DNA of 64,000 nucleotides from positions 1,037,501 through 1,101,500 of the forward strand of contig NC_060975.1 of the NCBI RefSeq assembly GCF_910589235.1, written 5' to 3'. Below the pieces are notes generated by a model. That model saw nothing but the letters and a program-made list of their open reading frames with translations, had not been told where the DNA came from and made no database searches. The stretch comes from Vespa crabro. Taxonomy: Eukaryota > Arthropoda > Insecta > Hymenoptera > Vespidae. Within the stretch, counting starts at the first letter, position 1; the number at the start of each line of letters is the position of its first letter. Of the stretch, positions 25,286 through 35,956 are shown piece by piece. Position numbers and translations under genes: made by a program.

Positions 25286-28200
25286 ATCGAGATAATCAAC
25301 GACAAGTTTCTTATATATCGATAGATATATGTATAGGATGATCTTTTGGAAAATGTTCGATTATTTTGAACGTATTATTAGGATCGTGAAAGAAAAAAAG
25401 TAATCGACGATTACAAAGAGAAAAAGGAAAGAGAAGAAAAGATAAAGTAAGAGAGAGAGAAAAGTAGAGGAATTTTGATAAAAGTTTGTACGATTAAATT
25501 ACATGAGTTTCTCTGTCGACAGAGGGAGAAGATCTGACGTGGAACGAGAGAGGGAACTCTTTGGTAAGAGTCAACATGTCGTCGACGATGGCACAGGAGA
25601 CGACGATATCGGATCTCACGGAACTAGACAGCGACGGAGGCTCGAGTTCGGAGGAACGAGATTTGAGAAAACGTCTTCGCGGAGACGCTGATTTTGCTGG
25701 ACCGAAGAAGAGACGAAAGCAAACGACACCGGTAAGATTTTCATCGTCCTTGATGAACGAACTACAGGAGGAGTCGAACGAAGACGAGGAGGATGATGAT
25801 GATGAGGAGGAGGAGGAAGAGGAGGAGGAGGAAGGAGAATTGGACGTTGACAGCGAAGGTAAGCTGTCTTCGAGATCACCGAGTCGTCATCATCACCACC
25901 TTCATCATCATCATCACCATCTTCATCATCATCATCATCCTTCGATAAAAGATGAAAATCTAAACAACGAATTTCGTTGTCAGTATTGCGGTCAATTTCT
26001 CGATAGCAAGGAAACGTTGAACGTACATTTGGATAATGAGCACGGTGCGGCGACTAATCAAACGACTAATCATCTATTACAAAACAGATCATCCTCGGCC
26101 GTGATAAAATTGGAAGGATCGAACGATCATCAATCGGAAAGTCCCGTCAATCTATTGACCGTAAAAAATTTCGCATCTTCCTGGTTGAATCAGCAACAAC
26201 AAAACGTCCAATCGCAAACGCATATACAATCGCAAAACGACGAGCCATGGCCAGGGCCATCGAGTCAATTGGCAATGAGCAATCATTTGCAAGCGTTAAC
26301 CGGATTCCCAGGTGCTCTGGGCTCGTATCTTCCTCTACCGACATTTCCATTGCATGCCGATCCAACGCATATCCCAAGAACGTCCATACCTTCCGCTCCC
26401 GTTAGGATCTTTAATCCTGAGGCTTATTGCGATTTATGCAACAAAGAATTTTGTAACAAGTATTTCTTAAAAACGCACAAGGCCAACAAGCACGGTATTT
26501 ACGTCGATTCGCCGGGACCTAATACGACCAACGATAATAATAGTGCCAACGTCCTTCCATCGCAAATATTCCCGAGCGGTGGTTTTACAAGTACGTCGAT
26601 TAAATTGGAACCGCCGGCTACGCCGCCGATGCCAAGCGTTCCGTGCGACGTATGTCAAAAACGTTTCAAGAACGACGAATCTATGAGAAAGCACAAGCAA
26701 AAGATTCACAACGAGTTGATCGAGCAAACGGCCGATCAATCTTTGCCTGCTTCGCAAAGCGAAGATGACAGGGAGACACCGCGCAGTAGTCCTGGCGGCA
26801 TAGAGACCCTGTTCAAGCAAGAATTTGGCATCGAGCAAGAGGATACGACGTTTATGCCAGCACCTAGACACCTCTCACCCCAATCGATCCAACAAGCTCG
26901 AGACTCGGGATTCAATGCCGATCGTCTTCGTCGTTTAGGCGTTATCAATCCCGAAGCATTCTGCGAGATTTGTTGCAAGGAATATTGCAACAAATATTTC
27001 CTTCGTACGCACAAAATGAAGAGACACGGTATAATCGTACATGACAACGAAAAATCACCTAGCAATCCCGCGGCGGCGCTCACCTGGCATCAAGTACAAA
27101 CTAGTCCCCTTAATTTGATAGTGGCCGAGTCTGGCAATGGATCGGAATCGAACGATCGTACAAACGACGATTACGAGTGTAAACCTTGCGGCATACGCTT
27201 TCAGACCGTCGGCCTTTATCAGGCACACTCTAGGAAAATCCATGAAAACGAGGAACAACAATCGCCGAAACAAGAATTCGATCAGGACACGTCCGACCAA
27301 CGTACCGATTCCATTTCCGAAGATCTTCAAAAACTTCAGACGATGATCCTGCAATTGAATGGTCTGGAATCTAACATAGGAAAGGGATTACAATCCTGTA
27401 ACATATGCGGGAGAGAGTGCGAATCTAGAACATCTTTGAGAATTCACATGGCGACCGAGCATTCTCACGTCACGGAGAATCCGTCGCAATCGCCGATTCC
27501 AGATAAATCATGCGAATCAGGAAATACAGGGATCGTAGCTTTTTGTACACTTTGCGAGAAGGATTACGTAAGTCAAGAAGCTTTGAAGAAGCATATTGTC
27601 GAGGAACATCAGGCAACGATACCAAATCCATTGTCTCAAGTACCTCCTCCTCCTCCTCCTGCTATTGGTTCTACCGTTATTAATACGAATACTTTGATCA
27701 ATTCTACATCGAGTACCACGACGATACCAACGAGCGGCAATCAAACGCAAACGGAAAAAAAGATCACCTCGATGACGCCAACCTCGAGTTATTGCGAAAT
27801 TTGTAACAAAGAATTGTGTAATAAATATTTCATGAAGACCCATATGCAAAGGATGCATGGAATAGAAATAGAAAATGGCGCTCAAATTGGTGGTGTTATA
27901 TGTAACATCTGTAACAAGGAACTCTGTAGTAAATATTTCTTAAGAGTTCACAAACATAATACGCATGGTATCGTCGACGAAAATGCTACTACCTCGTCCT
28001 CGGCCAAACAGGAGGCTTACGATGCCTCGAGCTCCGAGGATTCGGCTTTGAAGCCGGAACAATTGGGTGACCTAAGTCATCGATATTTTACACATTTCAC
28101 CGAGGTCTGTCCGATTTGTAGCCGTAGGTTTCGCAGTATAAAATGGCTCAAGGCACATCTGTTGGGAGATCATGGGAAAATCGGTATCGATAAGTGGCGC

Positions 28201-29190
28201 GATATGGAACAACAATATCAAGCCACAACGAGGAACGCTAATAGATCTGGTAATAATAATTCGAAAAATGTTCAACAAGTCTCGAATCTTAAAATACCGA
28301 ATGGCTACGAGCTGAGCCAACAAAATAAGACGACCGATTTAAGCAGTAACATTGGTAATCAAGTATTGTCGAATTTATTTGGTTCTACCTCGGACGATCA
28401 ACAAATGAAAAATTATCGTTGCAGTTATTGCAATTTTTCGACGACAATTTTACCATTTTTATTCCTACACGAGAGATCCCACGTTAACGCCCAAGAAAGC
28501 ATAGACACCGACAATACTCTCCAATGTCCAATATGTTCTCAAGGATTCCATCAGCCTGAACAATTGCATCAACATTTGCTAACCAGACATCAATTTCCGG
28601 CACTGCTAACGCAGTTTCAAACGCCCATACTTGGAAATCCAAACATTGATCAGGAAAAGGTTAGTAACGATCCGAAGGATTTGAGATCGGAGGAATCGAA
28701 GGACGATAATGTAAACAGGAATCAGATTAATCCAACGATGAGTCAGAATCTTGTCCCCGTTCCCGAACAAATAAGAAATCAAAGAAATCAAGAGGACAAT
28801 GCCGTACAGGTGACTCCCCATGGTGCTTACAAGTGTGCTCAATGCGGATACGCGACTACGAATCTTAACAGAATTAAAAAACACGTTAGAAAGGATCACA
28901 CTGCGATCGGTGATCCAACGGACAGCGTAATAGCCGAACTTAGCAAAACTTTGAAGGACGTTGCTAATAGGCACAAATTGCCAGCCTGTTACGCAATGCC
29001 ACAGGACATCAACGTCGGTGATAAAACAATAATGCAACCATTCCTGATAGACGAACAACAGGATCCATCGTTGCATAACACCGACGAATCCAATTCAGAA
29101 AAACGATTTATGCCAGCTCTCGTTTATCTACCTGTTAAATCACGAATTAGCAGTGCACTGACCGCGTCCTTCACTCTCACACCTGCCTAA
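18714..29190 (+). CDS. C2H2 zinc-finger nuclear protein, 13 fingers (gene span; possibly MEP-1)
   Basis: Two coding exons, 18714-18812 and 25525-29190, join in phase 0 to give 1254 residues. The product should be a nuclear DNA- or chromatin-binding regulator: it has a basic nuclear-localisation motif PKKRRKQ, a long acidic tract and 13 C2H2 fingers. The start ATG has a good insect context (gacaaATG), and the exon ends in a strong donor ACG/GTGAGTG. Length, finger number and a repeated CNKE-C-NKYF finger type remind me of Drosophila MEP-1, a Mi-2-associated SUMO-dependent repressor, but this is from memory and not verified, so no symbol is given. The two coding exons are 6.7 kb apart. Alternative: the main exon starts at its own ATG (25576) in transcripts with other first exons. 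Confidence 0.85.
20645..20688. repeat. (GTT)(GCT)n trinucleotide array inside the intron
   Basis: Three GTTGCT units followed by eight or so GCT units. The antisense strand is a CAG/GCA repeat reading poly-Ala in the longest frame. It is the only sizeable CAG-type repeat in the window. Confidence 0.9.
23257..23319. repeat. Pure (CT)n microsatellite
   Basis: About 63 bases of uninterrupted CT dinucleotides within the zinc-finger gene intron, one of the longest pure dinucleotide tracts in the window. Confidence 0.95.
23690..23839 (+). other. Candidate alternative first exon of the zinc-finger gene
   Basis: A repeat-free patch ends in TTTTTAG before GTAAGGA (GT at 23840), a strong donor. It contains one ATG (23790) whose frame, if spliced to 25525, does not match the main frame. 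It would therefore serve as a non-coding leader, with translation starting at the internal ATG 25576. This is inference from one donor site and local composition only. Confidence 0.25.
25525..29190 (+). CDS. Main exon of the zinc-finger gene: 13 C2H2 fingers
   Basis: 3.66 kb open without interruption, ending TAA at 29188-29190. In 1254-residue numbering: PKKRRKQ near 93, acidic run near 119-142, His-rich run near 153-171. Fingers lie at about 185-206, 335-356, 407-428, 513-534, 585-606, 658-679, 707-728, 790-811, 826-847, 895-916, 999-1019, 1034-1055 and 1137-1158. Most are C-X2-C-X12-H-X4-H. Four (335, 513, 790, 826) share the signature (N/C)KE-x-C-(N/S)KYF with a third Cys inside the finger, and end HGI. 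They are not linked by TGEKP linkers, so this is not a classical tandem array; fingers 8 and 9 are the only close pair. Lys motifs of the SUMO type (IKLE twice, FKQE once) lie between fingers. A GGTAAG word at 25730 looks like a donor, but the peptide continues sensibly across it. The C-terminus ends SFTLTPA. Confidence 0.95.
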   Translation, partial: GEDLTWNERGNSLVRVNMSSTMAQETTISDLTELDSDGGSSSEERDLRKRLRGDADFAGPKKRRKQTTPVRFSSSLMNELQEESNEDEEDDDDEEEEEEEEEEGELDVDSEGKLSSRSPSRHHHHLHHHHHHLHHHHHPSIKDENLNNEFRCQYCGQFLDSKETLNVHLDNEHGAATNQTTNHLLQNRSSSAVIKLEGSNDHQSESPVNLLTVKNFASSWLNQQQQNVQSQTHIQSQNDEPWPGPSSQLAMSNHLQALTGFPGALGSYLPLPTFPLHADPTHIPRTSIPSAPVRIFNPEAYCDLCNKEFCNKYFLKTHKANKHGIYVDSPGPNTTNDNNSANVLPSQIFPSGGFTSTSIKLEPPATPPMPSVPCDVCQKRFKNDESMRKHKQKIHNELIEQTADQSLPASQSEDDRETPRSSPGGIETLFKQEFGIEQEDTTFMPAPRHLSPQSIQQARDSGFNADRLRRLGVINPEAFCEICCKEYCNKYFLRTHKMKRHGIIVHDNEKSPSNPAAALTWHQVQTSPLNLIVAESGNGSESNDRTNDDYECKPCGIRFQTVGLYQAHSRKIHENEEQQSPKQEFDQDTSDQRTDSISEDLQKLQTMILQLNGLESNIGKGLQSCNICGRECESRTSLRIHMATEHSHVTENPSQSPIPDKSCESGNTGIVAFCTLCEKDYVSQEALKKHIVEEHQATIPNPLSQVPPPPPPAIGSTVINTNTLINSTSSTTTIPTSGNQTQTEKKITSMTPTSSYCEICNKELCNKYFMKTHMQRMHGIEIENGAQIGGVICNICNKELCSKYFLRVHKHNTHGIVDENATTSSSAKQEAYDASSSEDSALKPEQLGDLSHRYFTHFTEVCPICSRRFRSIKWLKAHLLGDHGKIGIDKWRDMEQQYQATTRNANRSGNNNSKNVQQVSNLKIPNGYELSQQNKTTDLSSNIGNQVLSNLFGSTSDDQQMKNYRCSYCNFSTTILPFLFLHERSHVNAQESIDTDNTLQCPICSQGFHQPEQLHQHLLTRHQFPALLTQFQTPILGNPNIDQEKVSNDPKDLRSEESKDDNVNRNQINPTMSQNLVPVPEQIRNQRNQEDNAVQVTPHGAYKCAQCGYATTNLNRIKKHVRKDHTAIGDPTDSVIAELSKTLKDVANRHKLPACYAMPQDINVGDKTIMQPFLIDEQQDPSLHNTDESNSEKRFMPALVYLPVKSRISSALTASFTLTPA

Positions 29191-29343
29191 GAGGAAAGAA
29201 AAAGAAAAAGGAAAAAAAAAAGTATCTGACTCCATCCTATCTAACAAATGTCTAAGAAAGAAAAGAGGAAGAAGGATGCAATTAGTTCTCTGCGCCTGCG
29301 ATCTGAAGCACGTGGTATCGGTTCCTATCTACTACTACTACTA

Positions 29344-29376
<33 letters not shown>

Positions 29377-29505
29377 CAAGTAAGACGACATCGAAGATGT
29401 TGAGATTTTTATATCAAATACTTTTTAATAATAGCTCTGATCTGCCTTTCATGAAGTTTTTATATAGTACATCCGTTTATATTACTCTGTTGTTTTTCTT
29501 TTTCT

Positions 29506-29542
<37 letters not shown>

Positions 29543-29741
29543 GCATTTCTTTTTTACTTTTTTACTTTTTTCTTTTTCTTTTTTTTTTTTTTTTTTTTTT
29601 TTTTTGATATACATATATATATACATAGAACAACATCCTTTCTTTAATCAATTCGATTTCTCGTGAATAATCTGTGATGATTCGATAGATAGAGAAAAAA
29701 GAGAAGGAGAAGAGGAGAAAGAGAAGGAAAAGAAAAAGAAA

Positions 29742-29758
29742 ATAATAATAATAACAAC

Positions 29759-29814
<56 letters not shown>

Positions 29815-29816
29815 CA
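29742..29816. repeat. (AAT)n trinucleotide array
   Basis: About 25 AAT units with two AAC variants at each end. Similar arrays recur at 30366-30421 (+ strand AAT), 34829-34875 and 43490-43545 (+ strand ATT). Confidence 0.95.
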
Positions 29817-30366
29817 ATAACGTCAAACGAATAAAATAATAACAATCTCGCTAAATTCCAATTATCGTCATTATTAGCACCGGGGTAGTAATTTAAAGGA
29901 TATTTTTTCTTTTTTGCTATCAACAAACGCGAGAGCACGTTTTATTTATTCAGTGGTTTTTCATTGCGACGTCATATCCGGTTATCGAAGGGAGGAGGAG
30001 GAGGAGTGGGTGGAATTGACGAGGGGGGAAAGAAAAAAAACGGAAGGAGAAAAGAAAAAGAGAAAGAAAGAAGTACGACAAAACAGAAAATGACGGACAC
30101 GTAGATTTCTCTTTTACATCCTTGGCCCGAACATTTCTTTTTTCTTTTTTTCTTTTTTTTTCTTATGAGAGATATGTATGTAAATTACACGTAGTAACGT
30201 AGGGAAGCACATCTCGCGTTTAAAAGCCACGTTGTTATATTGTAAATATACTTACACTATCAATTATATAAAAAATGGGTGATCGACAAAGTTCCTATTT
30301 TCAATGCGACGGGCCTCCAAAGAAACGGAAATAAAAATGAAGAAAAAAATAACAAAAAAAAAAGTA

Positions 30367-30423
<57 letters not shown>

Positions 30424-31423
30424 GAAAAAAGAAAAAAAATAAAAGTAAAAGGAAAGAAAGCGTTATTATACGCGAATTACATACTACACATCTTTTTTCG
30501 ATGTATGTACGTACGTATGCATGTATGTATGTATGTATGTATGTATGCATGCATGTATGAGTCTAAGATATATGTGTATGTACGCTTTCATTTTCACGTC
30601 TATACTCTCTCAAGTACATACCTAAATATTATTTTCTTTGTTCCTCCTTTTCGATTAATTATTAATGAATTAATTATTCGAACGAGAAATCGATTCTGAA
30701 ATCGATGCGTTGAGAAAAGGGAAAGAAAAAGGAAAAGAAAATAAAAAAAAAAAAAAAAAGAAGAAAAGAAAGGAGGAAAGAAGACAGAAAAAAGAAAAAA
30801 GGGAATAATAATTCGATTGAAAGATCGACTTCGATCGGTATTTCAAATATTGTATCGAGACGTGTTATCGTAATTTACTTTTGCGATTTTTCCTAGTCAA
30901 TATTTTATATATAAATTTATCTGTAAGCAAAGATTGAACGATAAAAGATTGCGGAAAGAGATTTAAAGAGGTATTTATTAATATACAAATAGATTTTTCG
31001 TAAAAATATGAAGAAGAAGAAGAGAAGGAAGATGAAGAATGAATGAAAGAAAGAGAGCAGAGTTAAATAAGAAAAAAAAACAAAAAAAAAGAAGGAAACT
31101 AATATCGTCGTAATAACCACAGATGAGAAGCAAATATAAGAAGAAAAGAAAAATGAAACAACAATTACAACAACAACAATAACAACGAGATAATATAACA
31201 AATATGAATGAGAATTTGTCGATTTTATAATTGAACGTGAACGATTATAATGATATAATGTTTAGATATCAACAAAGAAATGAGGAAGAAAAAGAAGAGA
31301 GAAGAAAAAGAAAGTAAAAAAAATTGAGAAAAAAGATGGCCAACAACAAACTCAGGGCGGACACAGTATAACCCGCAACAAAAAGTACAATCGTATACAC
31401 AGCCAACGCATCTCGCATAGAAT

Positions 31424-31612
31424 TAAATAAAATAAAATAAAATAAAATAAAATAAAATAAAATAAAAGGAAGAAAGAAAAAAAAAATAAAATAAAATAAA
31501 ATAAAAGAGTACTACTACTTTAAAATAAATATATAGCGCTATTGTAGGATTTTCGTATGTGGCACGGTTTATCAAATTTAATCATTTTAATGCTCTCTCA
31601 ATATTAAAGAAA

Positions 31613-31660
<48 letters not shown>
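31424..31660. repeat. (AAAAT)n array and 43-base poly-A
   Basis: AAAAT pentamers at about 31424-31465 and 31485-31507, then AT-rich unique DNA, then an uninterrupted A run at 31618-31660. Confidence 0.9.
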
Positions 31661-31662
<2 letters not shown>

Positions 31663-32240
31663 AGGAAAGGATAGAGAGAGAAAGAGAGAAAGAGAAAAAA
31701 AAACCTAGCCGATTCGATGAATCCCATAAACAATTTACCAACGCCTTTATGGGTAACAAAAAAAAAAAGAAAACCGAAAGTCTCTTAAACCGTAAATTTT
31801 ACATAGTCTCTAGTCTTTTAATACCAAAAACTCTCTACCGTTCTGAATCGTAGTACGGTATAGAAGAGAGAGAAAGAAAAAGAAAAAGAGAAAATAATAG
31901 AGAAAGAAGATTAGAAAGAAATATGAAGAAACTTATAGTTCATCCATGAAAAGCTGTTTTCAAACTCGTGCCTTGCAGCTTGAAAAACTAAAAATCAAAA
32001 TTTTTGAAGATTCTATATTATTAATATATTACACTGACATAAACGAAAGAGAGAGAGAGAGAAAGAGAGAGAAAGAGAGAAAGAGAGAAAGAGAGAACAG
32101 AAAAAGAAAAGGATAAGAAAACAAAAAAAAGAGCGAGAGAAAGGATAAGTCCCTCCTTCTAATAATCTCTATCCCTGTATAAAAATAAAATAGATATCTA
32201 ATAGAAATCTAAGAACTAAATCGACGACGAGTATATATCC

Positions 32241-32995
32241 TCTACTAGTGGCCGATTTTTCTTCGAGACTGCCTTTTTTTTTCGTTTTTCTTTTTTCTTT
32301 TTTTTTTTTTTTTTTCTTTTTTTTTAAGAAAGATAAAAAGATAAGGAAAAAAAGAAAAGAAAGAGATACAATAAAAAATGTACTCGGTTATACAATGTGG
32401 GTTCCGAATTGCCATTCTCACTCGTACACTTTGCAGATGCTTAATATTTCATTAGAGGGTGAGTTTAAAAAAAAATTTTTTTTTTCCCTCGTTATAACGA
32501 CGATAAACGAGCAACCACTATAGCTAGGCTCTATGCAGTTCGATCGAAAGGCTCGAAGGGACAGCTGTTCTCTCTCTCGGAGTGACCACACGATAATCGG
32601 CCACAGCACACAAACGTGTGTTCCGTCTAACCTCACCTTTAGCTCTCGAAATACGTTTCTCTTGCACCGGTCTCTCTATGCGTTTTACCTTTCTATCCCT
32701 CTTCGGTGAACAAACATGCACGATGCATTTCCGTTTTTCGATGCACGCCTACAAGACGTTAAAAGCTCTTCCATTCTTTCTATATATCTCATACGTACAT
32801 ATGTACATATACATTTATATACATAAATTTTTGTTTGATTGTTCATTTGTTTCTTATTTCTATCATATAACTTTCTATTATATTTTCTCAAATGACAAAC
32901 AAGCAATTAATTAATTAATTAATTAATAATGGAGCTCATAGATTCGACAAATTGAAATTTATTATCAAATATGTTTTGTTACGTCAACAATAATT

Positions 32996-33032
<37 letters not shown>

Positions 33033-33353
33033 ATACATATATCTCTAAAAGAAATATATATATATATGTGTGTGTATAGATATATTAATGAGATCATTGA
33101 TATTCCTTGATATTCTATACTCTTTTATGAGAAAAGTCATAAAGATATCGAGAGCAGCTGGAACCTCGAAGCCTGGGTCATTAAGCAGGATATATTCCAA
33201 AAGCTTTCATTGAAAAATTCATCCGAATTAGTATGCGTGCACGCGTACATTAACATATTTTTCGGGGGAGAGAAGAAACATCGGCCATTACGGAGGCATT
33301 CATAGAGAAATATAGAGAGAAAGAGAGATAACGTGAGAAGGGAGAGAAGAAGA
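32241..33353. other. Non-coding block, no gene seen
   Basis: A T-rich tract at 32275-32325 is followed by unique sequence at 32390-32770, where short frames are open on both strands but lack splice signals I trust. Then (TTAA)n 32908-32927 and (TA)n 32998-33031 and 33055-33068. The stretch 33130-33240 is unique. Confidence 0.55.
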
Positions 33354-33355
33354 GA

Positions 33356-33392
<37 letters not shown>

Positions 33393-33442
33393 AGAGAGAA
33401 AAAGAGAGAGAAAGAAAATAAGACAGAGAGAGAGAGAGAGAA
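33354..33442. repeat. (GA)n microsatellite cluster
   Basis: GA dinucleotide runs broken by AAA interruptions, immediately upstream of the nuclear-receptor-like element. Confidence 0.9.
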
Positions 33443-33507
33443 ATGGCACGGAGGCCCATTTTCTGGGCCGTGGATTCAAACGATTTCGCATCTGGACCCT
33501 TTGTCAG

Positions 33508-33535
33508 AAGGTCAGAGAGGAAAGGTCATGACCTT
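33508..33535. promoter_or_regulatory. Nuclear-receptor-type response element (three AGGTCA half-sites)
   Basis: AAGGTCA at 33508-33514 is followed 8 bases later by AAGGTCATGACCTT (33522-33535), a perfect 14-bp palindrome of two AGGTCA half-sites with no spacer (IR0). It sits in a repeat-free, GC-rich island (33443-33600) with an ATG-started frame on + that soon becomes repeat-derived. The insect EcR/USP element is usually IR1 rather than IR0, so the receptor is not predicted. Confidence 0.45.
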
Positions 33536-34825
33536 GGCGGGGATTTTCTGGAAAAAGTCCAAGAGAAACGATCGAAAATGAAGGAGGGTGAAGGGAAGAA
33601 GGACTCGATTTCCCTTCTCTCTCTTCTACTCCTCTTTTTGTCCATTTTTCTCGCCCCAACTTCCGCCTCTCTCTCTCTCTCTCTCTCTCTCCCCCCTCAC
33701 TCTCTTTTCTTTTTCTATACGATAACATGCAAAATGCACGCGTCCATGTAAATGGGCACCCTCTTAATTGCATCCCATGGAAATATGCGTATTGTGCACT
33801 TAATGGCCCGTGCACGAGAGAGAAAGAGAGAGAAAGAAAGAGAGAAAAAGTCGGCGAGGGTCGTCGTATCTTTTAATTGCACCAACGACTCACGCTCGAC
33901 ATTTTATTATTATAAATCGGGTGGCACTTCCCAAGCTCGTCGTGCTCATCTCCTATGCGCATCGTCGATTCTTCGATCGATAAACTATTTCTTTTTTCTT
34001 TTTTCTTTTTCTTTTTCTTTTTTTTATTTCTTTTCACGTTCGTTTCGTGTTTTAAATTTCTTTAAATGTCCACTTTCATTACGTAAAATCTAAATTGACA
34101 CAATTTATCGTCATTGGATTTCAATATGCTCATTGATAAAACGAACATAGATATTTTTTTGCAATGTGGCAAACAAAAGATTTCTAAGAAAAGAAAGAAG
34201 GACAAGAAAAATATTCTTTAAGATTCGTGAGATAATTTAAACGATTAATTTCTTCAATTATTTTAGGACAATTTATTATCAGATATATCTATTTTTATTT
34301 CTATCTCCATTTTCATTTCTATATAAAAATCTTTTATGCAACTTTTCTGACAAAATATCGACTATTTCATTCAATTTCTTATTACGGACGTATACGTCAT
34401 CGATAGACGTCAAAATCGTCGATATGACGCATACGAGAAAAATCACGACGACTCGACGGAAAATCCAAATACATTATTATACCCGATATTCTCAGCATTG
34501 CCTTCACTAACATAATTGAGCGCAGAATCAAATTTTATCCGTAATTTAAAGTGAAAAAAAAAAAACAGTATATTATGAGATCATGAATCTTATATATACA
34601 TATATATATATATATACATATACACATATATAAATATACATATATGTATGTAGATAAATAGTATACTTGTATATGCACGTGCACTTGTGTAAAAACAACA
34701 TGTGTACGTACATATATATACATATATACACACTTACTATAAAAAATCCTAGTTCTCTAAGTTTATTTCGTAAGGGATAAATGTGCGAAAAAAATGGTAA
34801 TATACAATATATACGATCTGTATTA

Positions 34826-34876
<51 letters not shown>

Positions 34877-35195
34877 TAATATTACTATTAATATTAATGT
34901 AGTGTAAAAAAAAAAGAGAAGAAAAGAAAAACCGATTAAGTATTTTGCGAGATTAGGAGAAAATTCGATTAGCACATCTAGTCATTTTGGAGAGACGATT
35001 TAAGATTCCTATTGCCTGATCTAGTCCAACGACACCGTCTAATTTTTTTGCACTTATCGTTATCAATATTTATTCGCAAATATTATTTTAAAACGCTCTC
35101 TAAATTATATAAATTATATTTTCGTTTGTAAAAGATATATTTTATAAGGATCACTTTTTTCCCTCAATTTGTTTACGTTTATTATTTTTCTTACT

Positions 35196-35226
<31 letters not shown>

Positions 35227-35597
35227 TTTCTTTTTCATTTTTTTCTTGTACATATTTAACTCTTTCGTTCGTCTTCCTACCTTAATTATTACTATTATTT
35301 ATTTATATGCACGGAACGATTTGTGTGAGGACGATAATATCGAAAATAAAAATTTATTTCTATCGTAATTCAATTTTACACGTTTTGTTTTTTATTTTCT
35401 TTTCGTTTTACTCCAAATCCTCCATCTTATTCCTTTCCTCGTTTTTTACTTTCTAATTAATATTATTTATTTTATATTAATACACGTTTACATTCGATGT
35501 ATTAACCAATCAAACATTACTTTTTTCGTATGTCACCTAAAGTTTATTCAAAATATATCACGTTACACGATTGAATTAGTTTCGTGCATAGTCGTAC

Positions 35598-35649
<52 letters not shown>

Positions 35650-35956
35650 GTATGTATGTACATGTCTCTCGGTTTTCTAAACGATCGATTTCACTTTTTA
35701 AAAAGGGGTGTCGTTTGCAGGGTTACTTCTTTGTCAAATAGGGTCGAGGAGTTGAAAAGTTGTAAACCTGACAAATGAGATTCGTAATAGAAACGAGATA
35801 CCATATCCTCTTAACAAATAGTCCTTCACCTGTTACACAAGCATGTACGTTTATTTCATCAATGACGATATAAAATCGAATGTAATAATGTTTAATGACC
35901 ATACGTACTTTTTTTACGTATCACGCCACCACGAAACACTTCGTTCTCTAGAACAG
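33536..35956. other. Non-coding block, no gene seen
   Basis: C/T-rich patch 33600-33710, a unique piece 33720-33980 with GTGCAC words, T-rich tract 33990-34030, AT-rich unique DNA to 34560, (TA)n near 34595-34640, (ATT)n at 34829-34875, (TTTA)n at 35200-35230 and (TA)n at 35599-35644. No exon recognised. Confidence 0.6.

Larger units (their letters stand above)
18813..25524 (+). other. Large intron of the zinc-finger gene
   Basis: 6.7 kb of repeats with unique patches. Repeats: (TA)n 18842-18886, (CT)n/(TCTA)n 19062-19121, (CT)n 19400-19435, (TA)n 19670-19708, (GA)n 19880-19909, (GCT)n 20645-20688, (TA)n 20998-21022, 21311-21331 and 21954-21996, (CT)n 23257-23319, (AC)n 23444-23469, (GT)n 24270-24295, (CT)n 25026-25052 and 25250-25282. 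Unique GC-richer pieces at 20690-20870, 22980-23210, 23560-23840 and 24880-25020 may hold enhancers or alternative first exons. Antisense frames here are repeat-driven (poly-Ala opposite GCT). Confidence 0.6.
29191..32240 (+). other. 3' flank of the zinc-finger gene, probable long 3' UTR
   Basis: AT-rich DNA without a gene. It contains (CTA)n 29328-29378, poly-T 29578-29604, (AAT)n 29742-29816 and 30366-30421, (ATGT)n 30505-30560, (AAAAT)n and poly-A 31424-31660. AATAAA hexamers occur at 30330 and repeatedly in the 31424-31507 array, so the poly(A) site cannot be chosen from sequence alone. A unique patch at 31330-31410 is not an exon by any frame. Confidence 0.45.

Noticed and set aside
25616..29076. 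Several antisense frames of 70-156 codons opposite the zinc-finger exon
   Set aside because: Shadows of a long, stop-poor coding exon; no splice or start evidence on that strand.
30304..30550. Poly-Asn/poly-Tyr frames over AAT and ATGT arrays
   Set aside because: Pure repeat translations within the 3' flank of the zinc-finger gene.
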